Source of the DNA: Geitlerinema sp. BBD 1991-9
GTDB lineage: Bacteria; Cyanobacteriota; Cyanobacteriia; Cyanobacteriales; Geitlerinemataceae
Reading direction: 5' to 3'
DNA length: 64,000 bases
Assembly: GCA_001657325.1 (NCBI GenBank)
Contig: LWRO01000008.1
Span: 186,001 to 250,000, forward strand
In this document: piece after piece, positions 18,155 to 27,776 of the stretch
How the letters are laid out: every line of letters begins with the position of its first letter
Numbering within the stretch: position 1 is the first letter of the stretch
Position numbers and translations under genes: made by a program
The notes under the pieces: model-generated
What the model saw: the letters and a program-made list of their open reading frames with translations, nothing else
The model's database searches: none
Told to the model about the DNA's origin: nothing

Positions 18155-20725
18155 CTAGAAAAATCGAATCGCCGACGGATCGTTTTCGGGTAAGGCGACG
18201 ATTGGGGATTGCGTGAGGTTCGGACGGTTGCTTAAAACGACGAGCAAACTCATTGAATCGGGGTCGCCACCGCTACCGAAGTACAAGCCTCCCGTTTGAC
18301 GGTCGTAGCTGATGACGCCTTGGCTCGTTCCTGCTACTGGAAAGCCGGGAAAATTCGCGAAAATGAAATCGCCGCTATTGTTAGGGGTTGCGTCTAAGTT
18401 ACCGAGGAGAGTGCCGCCGGAAAATACGATGAAGTCAACGCCCGTTCCCGAAATCGAAAAGCCGATATCGTTTTCGTTGACGATGATGCGATCGCCCTCG
18501 CTAAAGTTGAAATCGGTAATGGTATCGACGTGAAGGGCGGGATTTACGGTTCCGATATCACCGACGTTCGTTCCGGTGGCACTTTCGACTGTTTGTCCGC
18601 TCGTTCCAATGACTGCACCTGGGGCAACGGTGACCCCCGAACCGACTGTACCGACTTCTGTACGAGCCGTTTGTCGATCGTCGGTAAATAGGAAAATGTC
18701 AGCTCCAGCACCTCCTGAGAGGATATCGCCATCGGTGAATACGGTTCCCGTATTGGCTCGTAGCGACCCCGCTACGTTTTTCCACTCGTCGAGATTTCCA
18801 ACACCACCAAAGAGGGTATCGTTGCCGTTGCCACCGAGGAGTCGATCGCCGGCGTACTGACGACCTTGTAGGAAATCGTCTCCAACGCCAGCATCGATAA
18901 CTAAGGCTGCGGTGTTCGTTCCAACTGTGGCACTCGAAGCAATTCCCAAGGTATCGCTTCCGTCCCCGCCGCTGAGGGTGGTTGGAGTAGCATCGTCGGC
19001 TGTTCCCAATCCCGATAGGGTCAGGGAGTCGTTACCGTCGTCTCCGTCAATGCGAACGCCATCCCCGACGATACCGAGTGCTGCAAGATCGTCACCGTTG
19101 CCCGTGCTGATAAAGGCATTGGGTGAAATCGTCTCGAAGGTTAGGCTGTCGTCTCCCGCGCCAGCTTCAACGGTTCCAGCAACGCGGGTGATGCTCAGGG
19201 TATCGTCACCATCGCCGCCACTGATGCGGCCGGTCGAGGTTAGTCCAGCACGACCGGAGACGGTCATGACATCGTTGCCGTCTCCTCCTCTGACGGTACC
19301 CGAAACCGTCTCGAATTCGAGGGTGTCGTTGCCGCCTCCAGCATCGGTGAGTCCCGAGGCCATTTGGATTTCGATTCGATCGATCCCGCTTCCGACGACG
19401 ACACCGCCTCCCTCGATGTTGATGAAGCGATTCTCGTCGCCGAGAACGATAAAGGTGGCTCGACCGGACAACGAGTCGTCCGATTGGAGGGTAACGGGGG
19501 TTCGATCGGCGTTGTTTCCGATGTAGATGTTGATGCCGTCGTCGTCGAAGGGGATGATATCGCCTTCTTGAAAGGTATAAGTATCGTTGCCAACACCGCC
19601 AATCAGGGTATTGCCGCCGCCGGAACCTTCGCTCGTCAGTTCGTCGTTCCCGCTAAATCCGAGGAGTAGATTGTTACTGCCGACGGCGACCAATTCGTCG
19701 TTCCCTCCGTTAGCTGTGGCGGCGTTGTCGTTGTCGCCGGCTAGTCGGTTGTTATTGCCGACACCCCGAACGACATCGTTACCGAAGTTTTCAGTGGCAT
19801 TGGGATTGTCTCCCCACAACTGCGCGCCACTGGCGGAAAGGTTGAGATTGTCGTTTCCTTCGTCTCCACTGGCAAAGAGTTCGTTGCCGACGGCTTTACC
19901 CGTGAGTCGATCTTTGCCTTTGCCCCCCAACAACTCAACCCCCGATCCGACTTCGCCGAGTTCGAGTTCGTCGTCGCCACGGTTGCCAAAGAGAAGGTGT
20001 CGGTTTCCACCCGCGACGAAGAGGCGATCGTCTCCGGCGTCGGTGCCATCTCCGATCAGTAATGCCGCATCGACTTGTGTTCCTTGGACGCGCAGTCGAT
20101 CGTTTCCTTCTTCACCGAGCAGTACGGGGTTATCGGCGTTGCTGGTACTGCCGACGAGGAGGTAATCGCCATCTCGCCCTCCCAAGAGACTATCTTCGTC
20201 GTTGCCAACCGCTCTGGATTCGAGGGTATCTTTTCCGGCGTTTCCCGCCAAGATCGATCGACCGTTGCCCTGTAGGTTGTCGTCTCCGTCTCCACCAATG
20301 GCAGTATCCAGACCCCCTTCGCCGATGAATCGATCGTCTCCCTCGTGACCGATAAATAAATTTTCTGCTTCTTTGACGAAAGCGTAGTCGTCTCCGAGTC
20401 CGCCGAGTAGGATGTAGTTGCCTTCTTCGCCGAAAAGACTGTCGCGTCCTCGATCTCCGGAAAGGACGGCTTGTCCGGTTTCGTTGAAAATGGTATCGCC
20501 ATCTCGTCCGCCAAAGACTGTATCGCCGATTCCTTTGCTTTCGAGATAGTCTTGTCCTCGGTTGCCGAAGAGTTGACTACCGGGTTTCTGACCGTTAATA
20601 CTACTCGTTAGGGTATCGTCCCCGCCAAATCCAATGAGGATTCCGGTACCTCGACCGATAAGTGACAAGATGTCGTTGCTGCTATCGCCAATGAGAACGT
20701 TTGTTAAAGTGTCGTTGAGGGTCAT
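18155..20725 (-). CDS. RTX calcium-binding repeat protein (type I secreted)
   Basis: 856 aa, almost entirely haemolysin-type nonapeptide repeats (GGDGDD, GGRDGD, LFGNRGQD and similar) from residue 10 to about 690. No separate N-terminal domain is seen. The C-terminus (about 690-856: DTITDFNFSEGDRIIV, then GDFIFANFPGFP and SYDRQTGGLYFGSGG) is the non-repetitive end typical of proteins exported by type I (ABC) secretion with an uncleaved C-terminal signal. The repeats bind calcium and fold outside the cell as parallel beta-rolls. Probable role: surface layer, adhesin or matrix protein; no enzymatic domain is visible. It lies close to a second, larger RTX protein (22376-27256), both on the minus strand. 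Confidence 0.88.
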   Translation of the reverse strand: MTLNDTLTNVLIGDSSNDILSLIGRGTGILIGFGGDDTLTSSINGQKPGSQLFGNRGQDYLESKGIGDTVFGGRDGDTIFNETGQAVLSGDRGRDSLFGEEGNYILLGGLGDDYAFVKEAENLFIGHEGDDRFIGEGGLDTAIGGDGDDNLQGNGRSILAGNAGKDTLESRAVGNDEDSLLGGRDGDYLLVGSTSNADNPVLLGEEGNDRLRVQGTQVDAALLIGDGTDAGDDRLFVAGGNRHLLFGNRGDDELELGEVGSGVELLGGKGKDRLTGKAVGNELFASGDEGNDNLNLSASGAQLWGDNPNATENFGNDVVRGVGNNNRLAGDNDNAATANGGNDELVAVGSNNLLLGFSGNDELTSEGSGGGNTLIGGVGNDTYTFQEGDIIPFDDDGINIYIGNNADRTPVTLQSDDSLSGRATFIVLGDENRFINIEGGGVVVGSGIDRIEIQMASGLTDAGGGNDTLEFETVSGTVRGGDGNDVMTVSGRAGLTSTGRISGGDGDDTLSITRVAGTVEAGAGDDSLTFETISPNAFISTGNGDDLAALGIVGDGVRIDGDDGNDSLTLSGLGTADDATPTTLSGGDGSDTLGIASSATVGTNTAALVIDAGVGDDFLQGRQYAGDRLLGGNGNDTLFGGVGNLDEWKNVAGSLRANTGTVFTDGDILSGGAGADIFLFTDDRQTARTEVGTVGSGVTVAPGAVIGTSGQTVESATGTNVGDIGTVNPALHVDTITDFNFSEGDRIIVNENDIGFSISGTGVDFIVFSGGTLLGNLDATPNNSGDFIFANFPGFPVAGTSQGVISYDRQTGGLYFGSGGDPDSMSLLVVLSNRPNLTQSPIVALPENDPSAIRFF

Positions 20726-21107
20726 GCGTTTACGTGGTTGACGTGCGTTTGCCGAAAAATCCTTATGGTTGTGTCTATCGTCTCTCGAATCCCCGAAAAC
20801 GACAATCTATGTTGGGTCTGTCAGAGAGAAGCTGGGAAAAGATAAGATATTGAGAAAAGGTCGATCGATTGTTTTTGCTGTTGGTTAATTGCTCTGTCAG
20901 AATGCACGAAAAACGCACTGAGAATACGATCGATAAGCGATGACTGCCTATTGGGTCGAACTTGTCCACGTCAAATGTCTGACGACGATATTTCGATCGA
21001 TCGAAATGGCGTTTGTCGTGGGATGTTGTCGATCCAGTATTTTTCGTTTCAATCGCCAGCCTCGTGACCTACTCAAAACACGCTCAAACAATTCGTCAAA
21101 CGAAATT
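20726..21107. other. Intergenic, no gene seen
   Basis: This is the upstream side of the RTX gene at 20725. I see no coding sequence, RNA gene or terminator. It ends at a miniature element (21108-21242); from there to 21390 is AT-rich DNA before the sulfotransferase, with GCAGGAGACAATC as its ribosome site. Confidence 0.4.
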
Positions 21108-21242
21108 TGGATCTTCTGAGATTACGGTGTAATTTGTTGAACTGAATACAAGATTTGGGTCGGGGCGAACGGCCGTTCGCCCCGACAGCGGGGGTCTTGA
21201 CCGGGCATCAAATCAGCTTATCACCTCAAACTCAGAAGACTC
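21108..21242. mobile_element. MITE-like miniature element, family 1 (copy A)
   Basis: A 135-base element bounded by imperfect inverted repeats (left TGGATCTTCTGAGATT; right AAACTCAGAAGACTC) and by a direct 7-base repeat CGAAATT at 21101-21107 and 21243-21249. Its centre is a perfect 26-base palindrome at 21160-21185 with core GCGAACGGCCGTTCGC. The same ends and core recur at 30844-30940 and 59241-59377. No coding capacity. Confidence 0.75.
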
Positions 21243-21390
21243 CGAAATTAAATTCTTTTTTGGTGTGTTTTTTTGACATCTGTTACATTAGATCTGTTGC
21301 CCAAAAAACATTGAGTGCATCCACCAACACGATTCAAAAATAATTCAGTTTTTCGTCGGTCAAATTCAAGCTAAAAAGCAGGAGACAATC

Positions 21391-22305
21391 GTGAGCAAGA
21401 GACTGCCAAGCTTTTTTATCGTTGGTGCGGCTAAATCGGGAACGAGTTCTTTGTGGCATTATCTAAAACAGCATCCTTCTATCTTTATGTCGTCTCCCAA
21501 AGAACCCAATTTTTTTGTCTTTAAAGGCGTCGATCTACACCATCAAAAAGGTCCGAGCCGCCCTGATATTTTATATCGAAAGTTATATCGAAATTCGATT
21601 TTGAATTTTGACGAATATCAAAATCTGTTTGAAGACGCTCGCGACATACCAGCAGTCGGCGAAGCATCAGTTCGCTATTTATATTTTCCTGAAACTGCAC
21701 GACGAATTCACGAAAAAATCCCCGACGCCAAAATTATCGTGATGCTGAGAAATCCAATCGAGCGCTTGTACTCTCACTATAATATGAATTATCGCTCTCT
21801 CCTCGAACCCCTTTCGCTAGACAAAGCACTCGATCGAGAAGCAGAAAGAATTCAGGCTGGCTGGGACTATGATTGGCATTATACGAAAGTGGGAATGTAT
21901 TATCCTCAGATCGAGAAATATATAAATTGTTTTGGGCGAGAGAATGTAAAAGTAATTATCTATGACGATTTTAACAAAAATCCGATTGAAATCAGTCACG
22001 AAGTTTATCGATTTTTGGGCGTTGATGATTCTTTCAATGCTTGTATTCAACAACGATTAAATGAAGGATATCGTCCCCGAAACCTTTTGCTGCAAAAAAT
22101 TATTTTAGAACCCGATTTCGGGTGAGAAAAATTAAGGCGAATTCTGCCAGCTCAAGTTTACCAAAGCTTAATGACCTTTTTGAGATCGATGAATCGCGAA
22201 GTAATTCCACCGATCTCTCCCAAGATCGTAGATCGATTGAAACAGATTTTCCGAGAAGAAAACCTCAAACTTCAAGAATTACTCCAACGAGATTTGCCCT
22301 GGTAA
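21391..22305 (+). pseudogene. PAPS-dependent sulfotransferase interrupted by an in-frame TGA
   Basis: The frame opens at the ATG 21391 (GGAGACAATC upstream) and runs 244 codons to TGA at 22123-22125. The same frame then continues without another stop for 59 codons to TAA at 22303-22305. That tail carries the usual family C-terminus (LKQIFREENLKLQELLQRDL shown here in part), so the full protein would be about 304 aa. The upstream part has the 5'-PAPS site (VGAAKSGTSSLWHYL, about 12-26) and the 3'-phosphate site (VMLRNPIERLYSHYN, about 117-131). Known role of intact members: transfer of sulfate from PAPS to glycans or small molecules. The AT content is higher than in neighbours. It may be a recent pseudogene, a sequencing error, or yield a truncated protein of 244 aa. 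Confidence 0.85.
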
Positions 22306-22375
22306 TCGGCAGATTGGTCTTGGGGGAAGGAGAAGTGGGGAGAGGAGATATTCTCAATTGCCACTTCTCCATTCC

Positions 22376-25300
22376 CTAGATTTGAAACTGTTCTCGTCCG
22401 AGGTCGATCGATCGAATGCCTTCCAACGTCACCAGTCGTCTTCCGGCCCAGTCGATCCTTGTCGCATCGCCCTCGGAGACGATCGAAAGTTCCTCGAAAG
22501 ACAAGCCTCCCGTCAGGACTAACTGGTCTTCCCCAACTTGGAAATCTCCGATCGTCGCGCCTTCACGGTTGAGAGAACTGTTAACGGACAAGATAAATCG
22601 ATCGTTCCCTTCGCCTCCTTCGAGAAGGTCGTTACCGCGATCGCCGCTTAAGAGATCGTCACCATCCCCTCCCATCACGGTATCGTCGCCGTAACCGCCA
22701 AACAGGGTATCGTTCCCTTCTCCGCCACCGACGAAATCGTTGCCTTGGTTGCCCACCACGAGATCGTTGCCAGCACCGCCGCACATCATATCGTCGCCGT
22801 CGCTGGTGCGCGTCAGGCTGTTGTTCGCACCGATGAGGGTATCGTCGCCGTCTTCGCCACAGAGAGAGTCGTTCCCGATATCCCCTTGCAACAAGTCGTT
22901 ACCGGCCGCCCCCCAAATAATATCGTCGTCTCTGCCGCCGTAAGCGGTATCGTCGCCGTTTCCGCCAACGAGGGAATCGTTGGCTTGGTTACCCAAGATC
23001 AAGTCGTCCCCTTCGCCGCCGAAGGCCAGGTCGCGGCCAGCTGTATCGCGTTGGTTGGTCAGTCCAGTACCGCCAACGATCGAATCGTTACCGCTACCCC
23101 CCACAATGACATCGTCACCGAGATCGCCGCGCAAGTCGTCTTCGCCATCTCCACCGTCGAGCAGGTCAGTATCGCGTCCGCCGAAGAGGGTGTCGTTTCC
23201 CGTTCCTCCCGTGAGCGTGTCTTCCCGTTCGTTACCCGCAATCGCGTCGTGACCATCTCCGCCGTCGAGTCGATCGAGTCCTTCTGTATCAGCTGCGGCG
23301 AGGTTAATCGATCGACCTGTAATCAGATCGTCGCCACCTTCTCCCATCACCGTATCGCTTCCGAGATCGCCCCAGAGTCGATCGTTGCCGTGACCGCCGT
23401 AAATTCGATCGTCGTCTCGTCCGCCGTAAACGGTGTCTTGTCCGCCGCTGCCTGCAATGAGGTCGCGGCCTTCGTTTCCGAAGCTTTCGTCGCCGTCTTC
23501 GGGAGAGGGAGTCGATCGATCGACCCGGCCCGAGATCGTATCGTCACCTAAATCGCCGATCGCCACGTCGCGACCGCTTTCTCCCGAAATCCAATCGCCA
23601 TCGCGGCCGCCGTAAGCGATGTCATCACCGTCTCCTCCCATTAGCGTGTCGGCGTTGGCGTTGCCAAACAAGATGTCGTTACCGTCACCGCCTTCGATCC
23701 AATCGCGGCCGGGATCGGCAAATCGACCGGGATTGCGTTCGTCACCAGCAATCCAATCGTCACCCAAATCGCCGAACAGCCAATCGTTACCGCGATCGCC
23801 CCAAATCAGATCGTCGTCTTTACCACCGCGAACGAGATCGTTATCTCTCCCGCCGTGAAGGGTATCGTTGCCTTCGTTGCCGTTGATAACGTCGCTGCCT
23901 TCGTTACCAGCCAGCCAATCTCGGTCTCGCTCGCCTCCGACCGGTTCGCGGCTGGCAACGCCACCGACGATTAGGTCGTCTCCACCTTCGCCGCGAACGA
24001 GATCGTCGCCTTCCAGACTGCGAAGTTCTTCACCGATGGCTTCTCCGATGAAAATGTCGTTGTCGGTACTGCCAATTCTGAGGCTGGCATAGGTCGAAGG
24101 AAAGATTTCACGATCGATGGGAACGGGAGATGACAAGACGATACTCGACATCGCGCCGAGGGTGGGAACGATCGGTGCGTCGGGACAGCAGCAAATCTTC
24201 TCGTCTTCGTTCGATGCGGGAATACCGGGAATGGGTTGGCTGGGAATCGGGTTTGGGTCGGGATCGCCGAGATCGAGATCGTCGGGATTGCCACCGCCAG
24301 GATTGCCACCCGAAGGATCGGGACTTGGCGGTTTTGGAATGAGGGTAGTTCGATCGATCGCCGTGTCGTTATCGTCAGTCGGATCGATAACCCCTGTGGG
24401 GGTGACAACGACGACGGAGTTCGTCAGGGTTCCCGCTGCGGCATCGGGATCGACGGTTCCCGTTACGTCTAAGGTTACGGTGTCGTTTTTGCCCAAATCC
24501 AACCCCGTCCAAGCCCCCGTGAGGGGATTGTAATTTCCCGTACTCGGCGTAAATACGGGATCGAGTAGCTGGTCGGGCAGGTTTTCGATGACGTTGACCT
24601 GGTTGAGAATTTCGTCGCTGAGGTTGGTGACGGTAATGGTATAACTCAGAGAATCGCCCGCTCGGACTTGGCTCTGGCCGTCGGTTTTGGTGATTTTTAG
24701 GTCGGCTGTCGGCGTGTTCTCGGTCAGGATGGTGTTTTCGTCGATCGAGCGGTTGTTGCTGGGGTCGAGTTCTTGCACTCCGTTGGGGACGGAGACGTCA
24801 ACGACGTTTCGCAGCGTACCGCCGATAGTGGCTGTGTCGTCTACGGTTCCGGAAATCGTCAGGGTGATGGTTTCGCCCGGTTTGAGGTCGAGTCCCGTCC
24901 AAGCTCCTGTATTGGCGTTATAACTACCGGTACCGTTGGTGTCGAAACTGACGCTGACGATGTCGCTGGGGAGATCGTCGGTGAGGGTAATCTGTCCCAG
25001 TCGTGAGGGGCCGTCGTTGGTGACTTCGATGGTATAGGCGATCGAGTCTCCTGGGGCGATGGTTGTCAAACCGTCTGTTTTCATCACCCGCAGGTCGGCT
25101 TCGGGGGCAGAAACCTTCGTGTTGCTGTCGGTGTCGCTATTGTTACTCGGATCGGGATCGACGATGCTGTCGGGTGGATCGATCGAAACGCTGTTGCTTA
25201 AGGTCGTCCCGATCGAAACGCTGGAATCGACAAATCCGGTAATGGTAAAGACGACGTTGCCGTTGGCGGGAACGTTGGTTAAAACGTCGAGATCGCCACT

Positions 25301-27256
25301 TCCGCGATCGGTAACACCATCGCTACTTTCACTCGTCCAGGTCACATCGATCGTGGCAGCGGGCAGGTCGTCAACGACGCGAACGTCGGGAACGTCGATA
25401 TTTCCGGTATTGGAAACGGTGATGGTGTAGACGACTTGCGATCCCGACGGCGTACTCGTCACGTTATCGGTTTTGGTCACGCTGAGATCGACCGTACCCG
25501 CAACGATTTGCGTGTCGTCGTCGGTTACTTGGAGACTGTCGTTCGGGGTTGCGCCTGGGGTTGGCGAAGCGAGGTTCACACCCGGCGGTGGCAAAATCGT
25601 CGCGGTGTTTTCGAGTGTCCCGATAGCGGCGGCGGAAACAATTCCCACGATCGAGTACGTGGCCGTCGCCCCCGGTGCGAGGTTGACAGTGGAGTCGATG
25701 GTGTTACCGGTTCCCTGTCGATCGGCGGCAGTGGGAAAACTCCCCAGACCTGTCGTAATGTCGGCTTCCCAGGTCACATCGATCAATCCGTCGGGAACCG
25801 TATCGAGGACGCGAATGCCGTCGCCGAGATTGCTCGTGCCGTCGCCTGCCAGGGAATTGTTCGTGACGGTAATGGTATAGGTGAGGGTATCGCCGACTTG
25901 GGCATCGGTGGTGTTGTCGGTTTTGTCGGCAACGAGGTCGATGCTGGGGGTGGGAGTCGGCAGCGAAGCAAAGTCGGTAAAGATAACGCCCCCATCGACG
26001 TCAGCGATGAATTCGGCGCTGGCATCTATCGGATCGAGGCGGTAGAGTTTGAATTCGTTATCGGTGGGATCGTTGGGGGTTTTAAATCGAACGGTGGTGT
26101 AGAGATAGCCGTCCTCGCCAAAGGCCAGGGCCCCGGCATTGGCTTTCGGCAGTCCCGTATCGCCGATGAAGGTGGCTTGGAGGGTATTGATATTGACGCT
26201 GTAGAGTCGATAAACGTCTTGTCCGAGAATGGTGTTTCGGGTGGAGATAAAGAGGCGACTCGGATCGTTCGGATCGAAGGCCATGTCGCCGCCGCCTTGG
26301 ATGAACTCGGGAACGCCTCCGGTCACGGTGCCGAGTACGGTGGCTTCTCCTGTGGTTCGATCGATGGTGTAGAGATCGGTCGTCGGCGAAGCCATGGCGT
26401 AGATGGTACCGTCCGCAGACTGGGCCATCTTGCTAAAGCCAGCGCGTCCCGTGTTGAGGCCAGTGGTGTTGGGTAGAAGGGTGGAATTGTTGGTATTCGC
26501 GCTACTGGGGTTCCAATAGGCGACCTGGGCGTTGTCTGATGCGAGGTCGATGTAGTAGAGGAAACCGGGATCGTTCGGATCGTTGAGATCGCTATACCGT
26601 GCCAACGTCCAAGTATTGAAGGCTGCTCGACCGACGATTTCTGAGGTGCCGTCTTCGAGGTTGAGAATGCGAATGTTGCGATCTTCATCAACGCCGTAGA
26701 CGAGGTTGGTCGGGCCTAAAACGGGCGTGTAAGCGATCGTTGCGTCGTCGTGAAAGGCGAGTTTCGCGCGTCTCGCACCCATCGTACAGATTTCGAGATG
26801 CCACGGCTGATTCCCACCCATGAGATGCTCTGAGGCGCTGACCGACAGTTGGGTCAGTTTGGTGAGTCGATCGAGGAATCGCCGTCCTTCTTTTCCGGCG
26901 GCAACGCGACAGCCGTAAATGAGAATTTCGGCATCTGGCTGCAAAGAACGCCGCCAACGTCCGATCTGTGAGGCGTACTGACCGAGGGTTCGCTCGCTCA
27001 GTTCGGCAATGCCGAGTTCGATCGAGCCGGGACGTCCGTGTGTGACGATATGCAGCTCGGTGAGGTTTCGGTATTGCCTTAAAATTTCGGTGGTTTGGAC
27101 GATGCCGTCTTGTCGAGGATCGATGACGATCGCGTCGCTTCCGGGAAGGAGACCTGCAATCAGGCCGGCAATTCCCTCGACTTTGGCATCGATCAGCACG
27201 AGACGGTCGCTTCGGGCAACTGTCGTATTGTTGGGTTGGTAGAAATTGCAGATCAT
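22376..27256 (-). CDS. Giant surface protein: DUF4347, propeller-like region, DUF11 repeats and RTX repeats
   Basis: 1626 aa. Residues about 18-175 are a DUF4347 domain (ELHIVTHGRPGSIELG, ILIYGCRVAAGKEGRRFLDR). A propeller-like region follows to about 440 (GVDEDRNIRILNLEDG, YAMASPTTDLYTIDRTTG). Four DUF11 repeats fill about 440-970 (VTKTDNVTS...YTITVSN type). A Pro/Gly linker with the cysteine cluster KICCCPD follows, then some 500 residues of RTX calcium-binding nonapeptides and a typical RTX end (GDFQVGEDQLVLTGGLSFEEL). There is no Sec signal, consistent with type I secretion. Similar domain strings are found in large cyanobacterial adhesins. Likely a matrix or cell-contact protein; the ligand is unknown. 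The start follows a 520-base gap that should contain its promoter. Confidence 0.9.
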   Translation of the reverse strand: MICNFYQPNNTTVARSDRLVLIDAKVEGIAGLIAGLLPGSDAIVIDPRQDGIVQTTEILRQYRNLTELHIVTHGRPGSIELGIAELSERTLGQYASQIGRWRRSLQPDAEILIYGCRVAAGKEGRRFLDRLTKLTQLSVSASEHLMGGNQPWHLEICTMGARRAKLAFHDDATIAYTPVLGPTNLVYGVDEDRNIRILNLEDGTSEIVGRAAFNTWTLARYSDLNDPNDPGFLYYIDLASDNAQVAYWNPSSANTNNSTLLPNTTGLNTGRAGFSKMAQSADGTIYAMASPTTDLYTIDRTTGEATVLGTVTGGVPEFIQGGGDMAFDPNDPSRLFISTRNTILGQDVYRLYSVNINTLQATFIGDTGLPKANAGALAFGEDGYLYTTVRFKTPNDPTDNEFKLYRLDPIDASAEFIADVDGGVIFTDFASLPTPTPSIDLVADKTDNTTDAQVGDTLTYTITVTNNSLAGDGTSNLGDGIRVLDTVPDGLIDVTWEADITTGLGSFPTAADRQGTGNTIDSTVNLAPGATATYSIVGIVSAAAIGTLENTATILPPPGVNLASPTPGATPNDSLQVTDDDTQIVAGTVDLSVTKTDNVTSTPSGSQVVYTITVSNTGNIDVPDVRVVDDLPAATIDVTWTSESSDGVTDRGSGDLDVLTNVPANGNVVFTITGFVDSSVSIGTTLSNSVSIDPPDSIVDPDPSNNSDTDSNTKVSAPEADLRVMKTDGLTTIAPGDSIAYTIEVTNDGPSRLGQITLTDDLPSDIVSVSFDTNGTGSYNANTGAWTGLDLKPGETITLTISGTVDDTATIGGTLRNVVDVSVPNGVQELDPSNNRSIDENTILTENTPTADLKITKTDGQSQVRAGDSLSYTITVTNLSDEILNQVNVIENLPDQLLDPVFTPSTGNYNPLTGAWTGLDLGKNDTVTLDVTGTVDPDAAAGTLTNSVVVVTPTGVIDPTDDNDTAIDRTTLIPKPPSPDPSGGNPGGGNPDDLDLGDPDPNPIPSQPIPGIPASNEDEKICCCPDAPIVPTLGAMSSIVLSSPVPIDREIFPSTYASLRIGSTDNDIFIGEAIGEELRSLEGDDLVRGEGGDDLIVGGVASREPVGGERDRDWLAGNEGSDVINGNEGNDTLHGGRDNDLVRGGKDDDLIWGDRGNDWLFGDLGDDWIAGDERNPGRFADPGRDWIEGGDGNDILFGNANADTLMGGDGDDIAYGGRDGDWISGESGRDVAIGDLGDDTISGRVDRSTPSPEDGDESFGNEGRDLIAGSGGQDTVYGGRDDDRIYGGHGNDRLWGDLGSDTVMGEGGDDLITGRSINLAAADTEGLDRLDGGDGHDAIAGNEREDTLTGGTGNDTLFGGRDTDLLDGGDGEDDLRGDLGDDVIVGGSGNDSIVGGTGLTNQRDTAGRDLAFGGEGDDLILGNQANDSLVGGNGDDTAYGGRDDDIIWGAAGNDLLQGDIGNDSLCGEDGDDTLIGANNSLTRTSDGDDMMCGGAGNDLVVGNQGNDFVGGGEGNDTLFGGYGDDTVMGGDGDDLLSGDRGNDLLEGGEGNDRFILSVNSSLNREGATIGDFQVGEDQLVLTGGLSFEELSIVSEGDATRIDWAGRRLVTLEGIRSIDLGREQFQI

Positions 27257-27776
27257 AGATCGGATAGGCGACAGTTAAATTCGCGCCGATCCAGGCTCTG
27301 AGCTGAAGTCTCATCCCAGTCTGGTTAACTTCAGCTCCTCAAATATTGCTTCGCGCAGACACAGACAACCTTCGTAACGTTTAGGGCAGATAGAAGGCAA
27401 TTACCCCAACATTGAAGGATGCTATGTCAATCGCGATTGAATTGTCGAACGAAGGCAGATGCAACCCCAAACGGAAAATTCACCTGGATTCGATCGGGGT
27501 TGTGGGTTTGGGTTTGGGTTAGACGACACCCAGACGATCGATCGATTCACTCACAAGTAATTTGGCTCGCATCTTGTTGAGTATTCGGATCGATAGTCTG
27601 TTTACTTTAATTATACTACTCAATGCTTTTTTGAGTCAGTAGGATTTCGGAATTCTTTTTACAAAATCTTTATAAACCCCCGTGATTTTCGATAACTTAT
27701 TAAAGCTTTGTCTAAGGTATTCGCGATCGTCTTGGAATTCATCCGTGTTTACCGAGAATCTGGGATCGGTAAATAT
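27257..27776. other. Intergenic 520 bases, upstream of the DUF4347 gene
   Basis: No gene or RNA is visible. GGGTTTGGG repeats occur near 27510. A short inverted repeat ACTCAA...TTGAGT lies near 27620-27635. The promoter of the DUF4347 gene is expected here but cannot be pinpointed. Confidence 0.4.

Noticed and set aside
19587-20165. 192-codon plus-strand open frame and neighbours at 18912-19526
   Set aside because: Antisense to the RTX repeats of the 856-aa protein; Pro/Ser-rich translation is a repeat artefact.
22123-22125. Selenocysteine UGA in the sulfotransferase
   Set aside because: No SECIS-like hairpin follows directly, the family has no redox residue here, and cyanobacteria generally lack the machinery; a nonsense mutation is simpler.
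22745-23551. 268-codon plus-strand open frame
   Set aside because: It is antisense to the RTX repeats of the DUF4347 protein. Its Val/Ala/Ser-rich, repetitive translation mirrors the GGxGxD repeats and it has no ribosome site or domain.
22400-24100. CRISPR-like or satellite repeats
   Set aside because: Regularity of about 27 bases comes from RTX nonapeptide codons on the minus strand.
25436-26476. 346-codon plus-strand open frame
   Set aside because: Antisense to the DUF11 and propeller region of the same large gene; composition bias keeps the frame open. No recognisable protein features.
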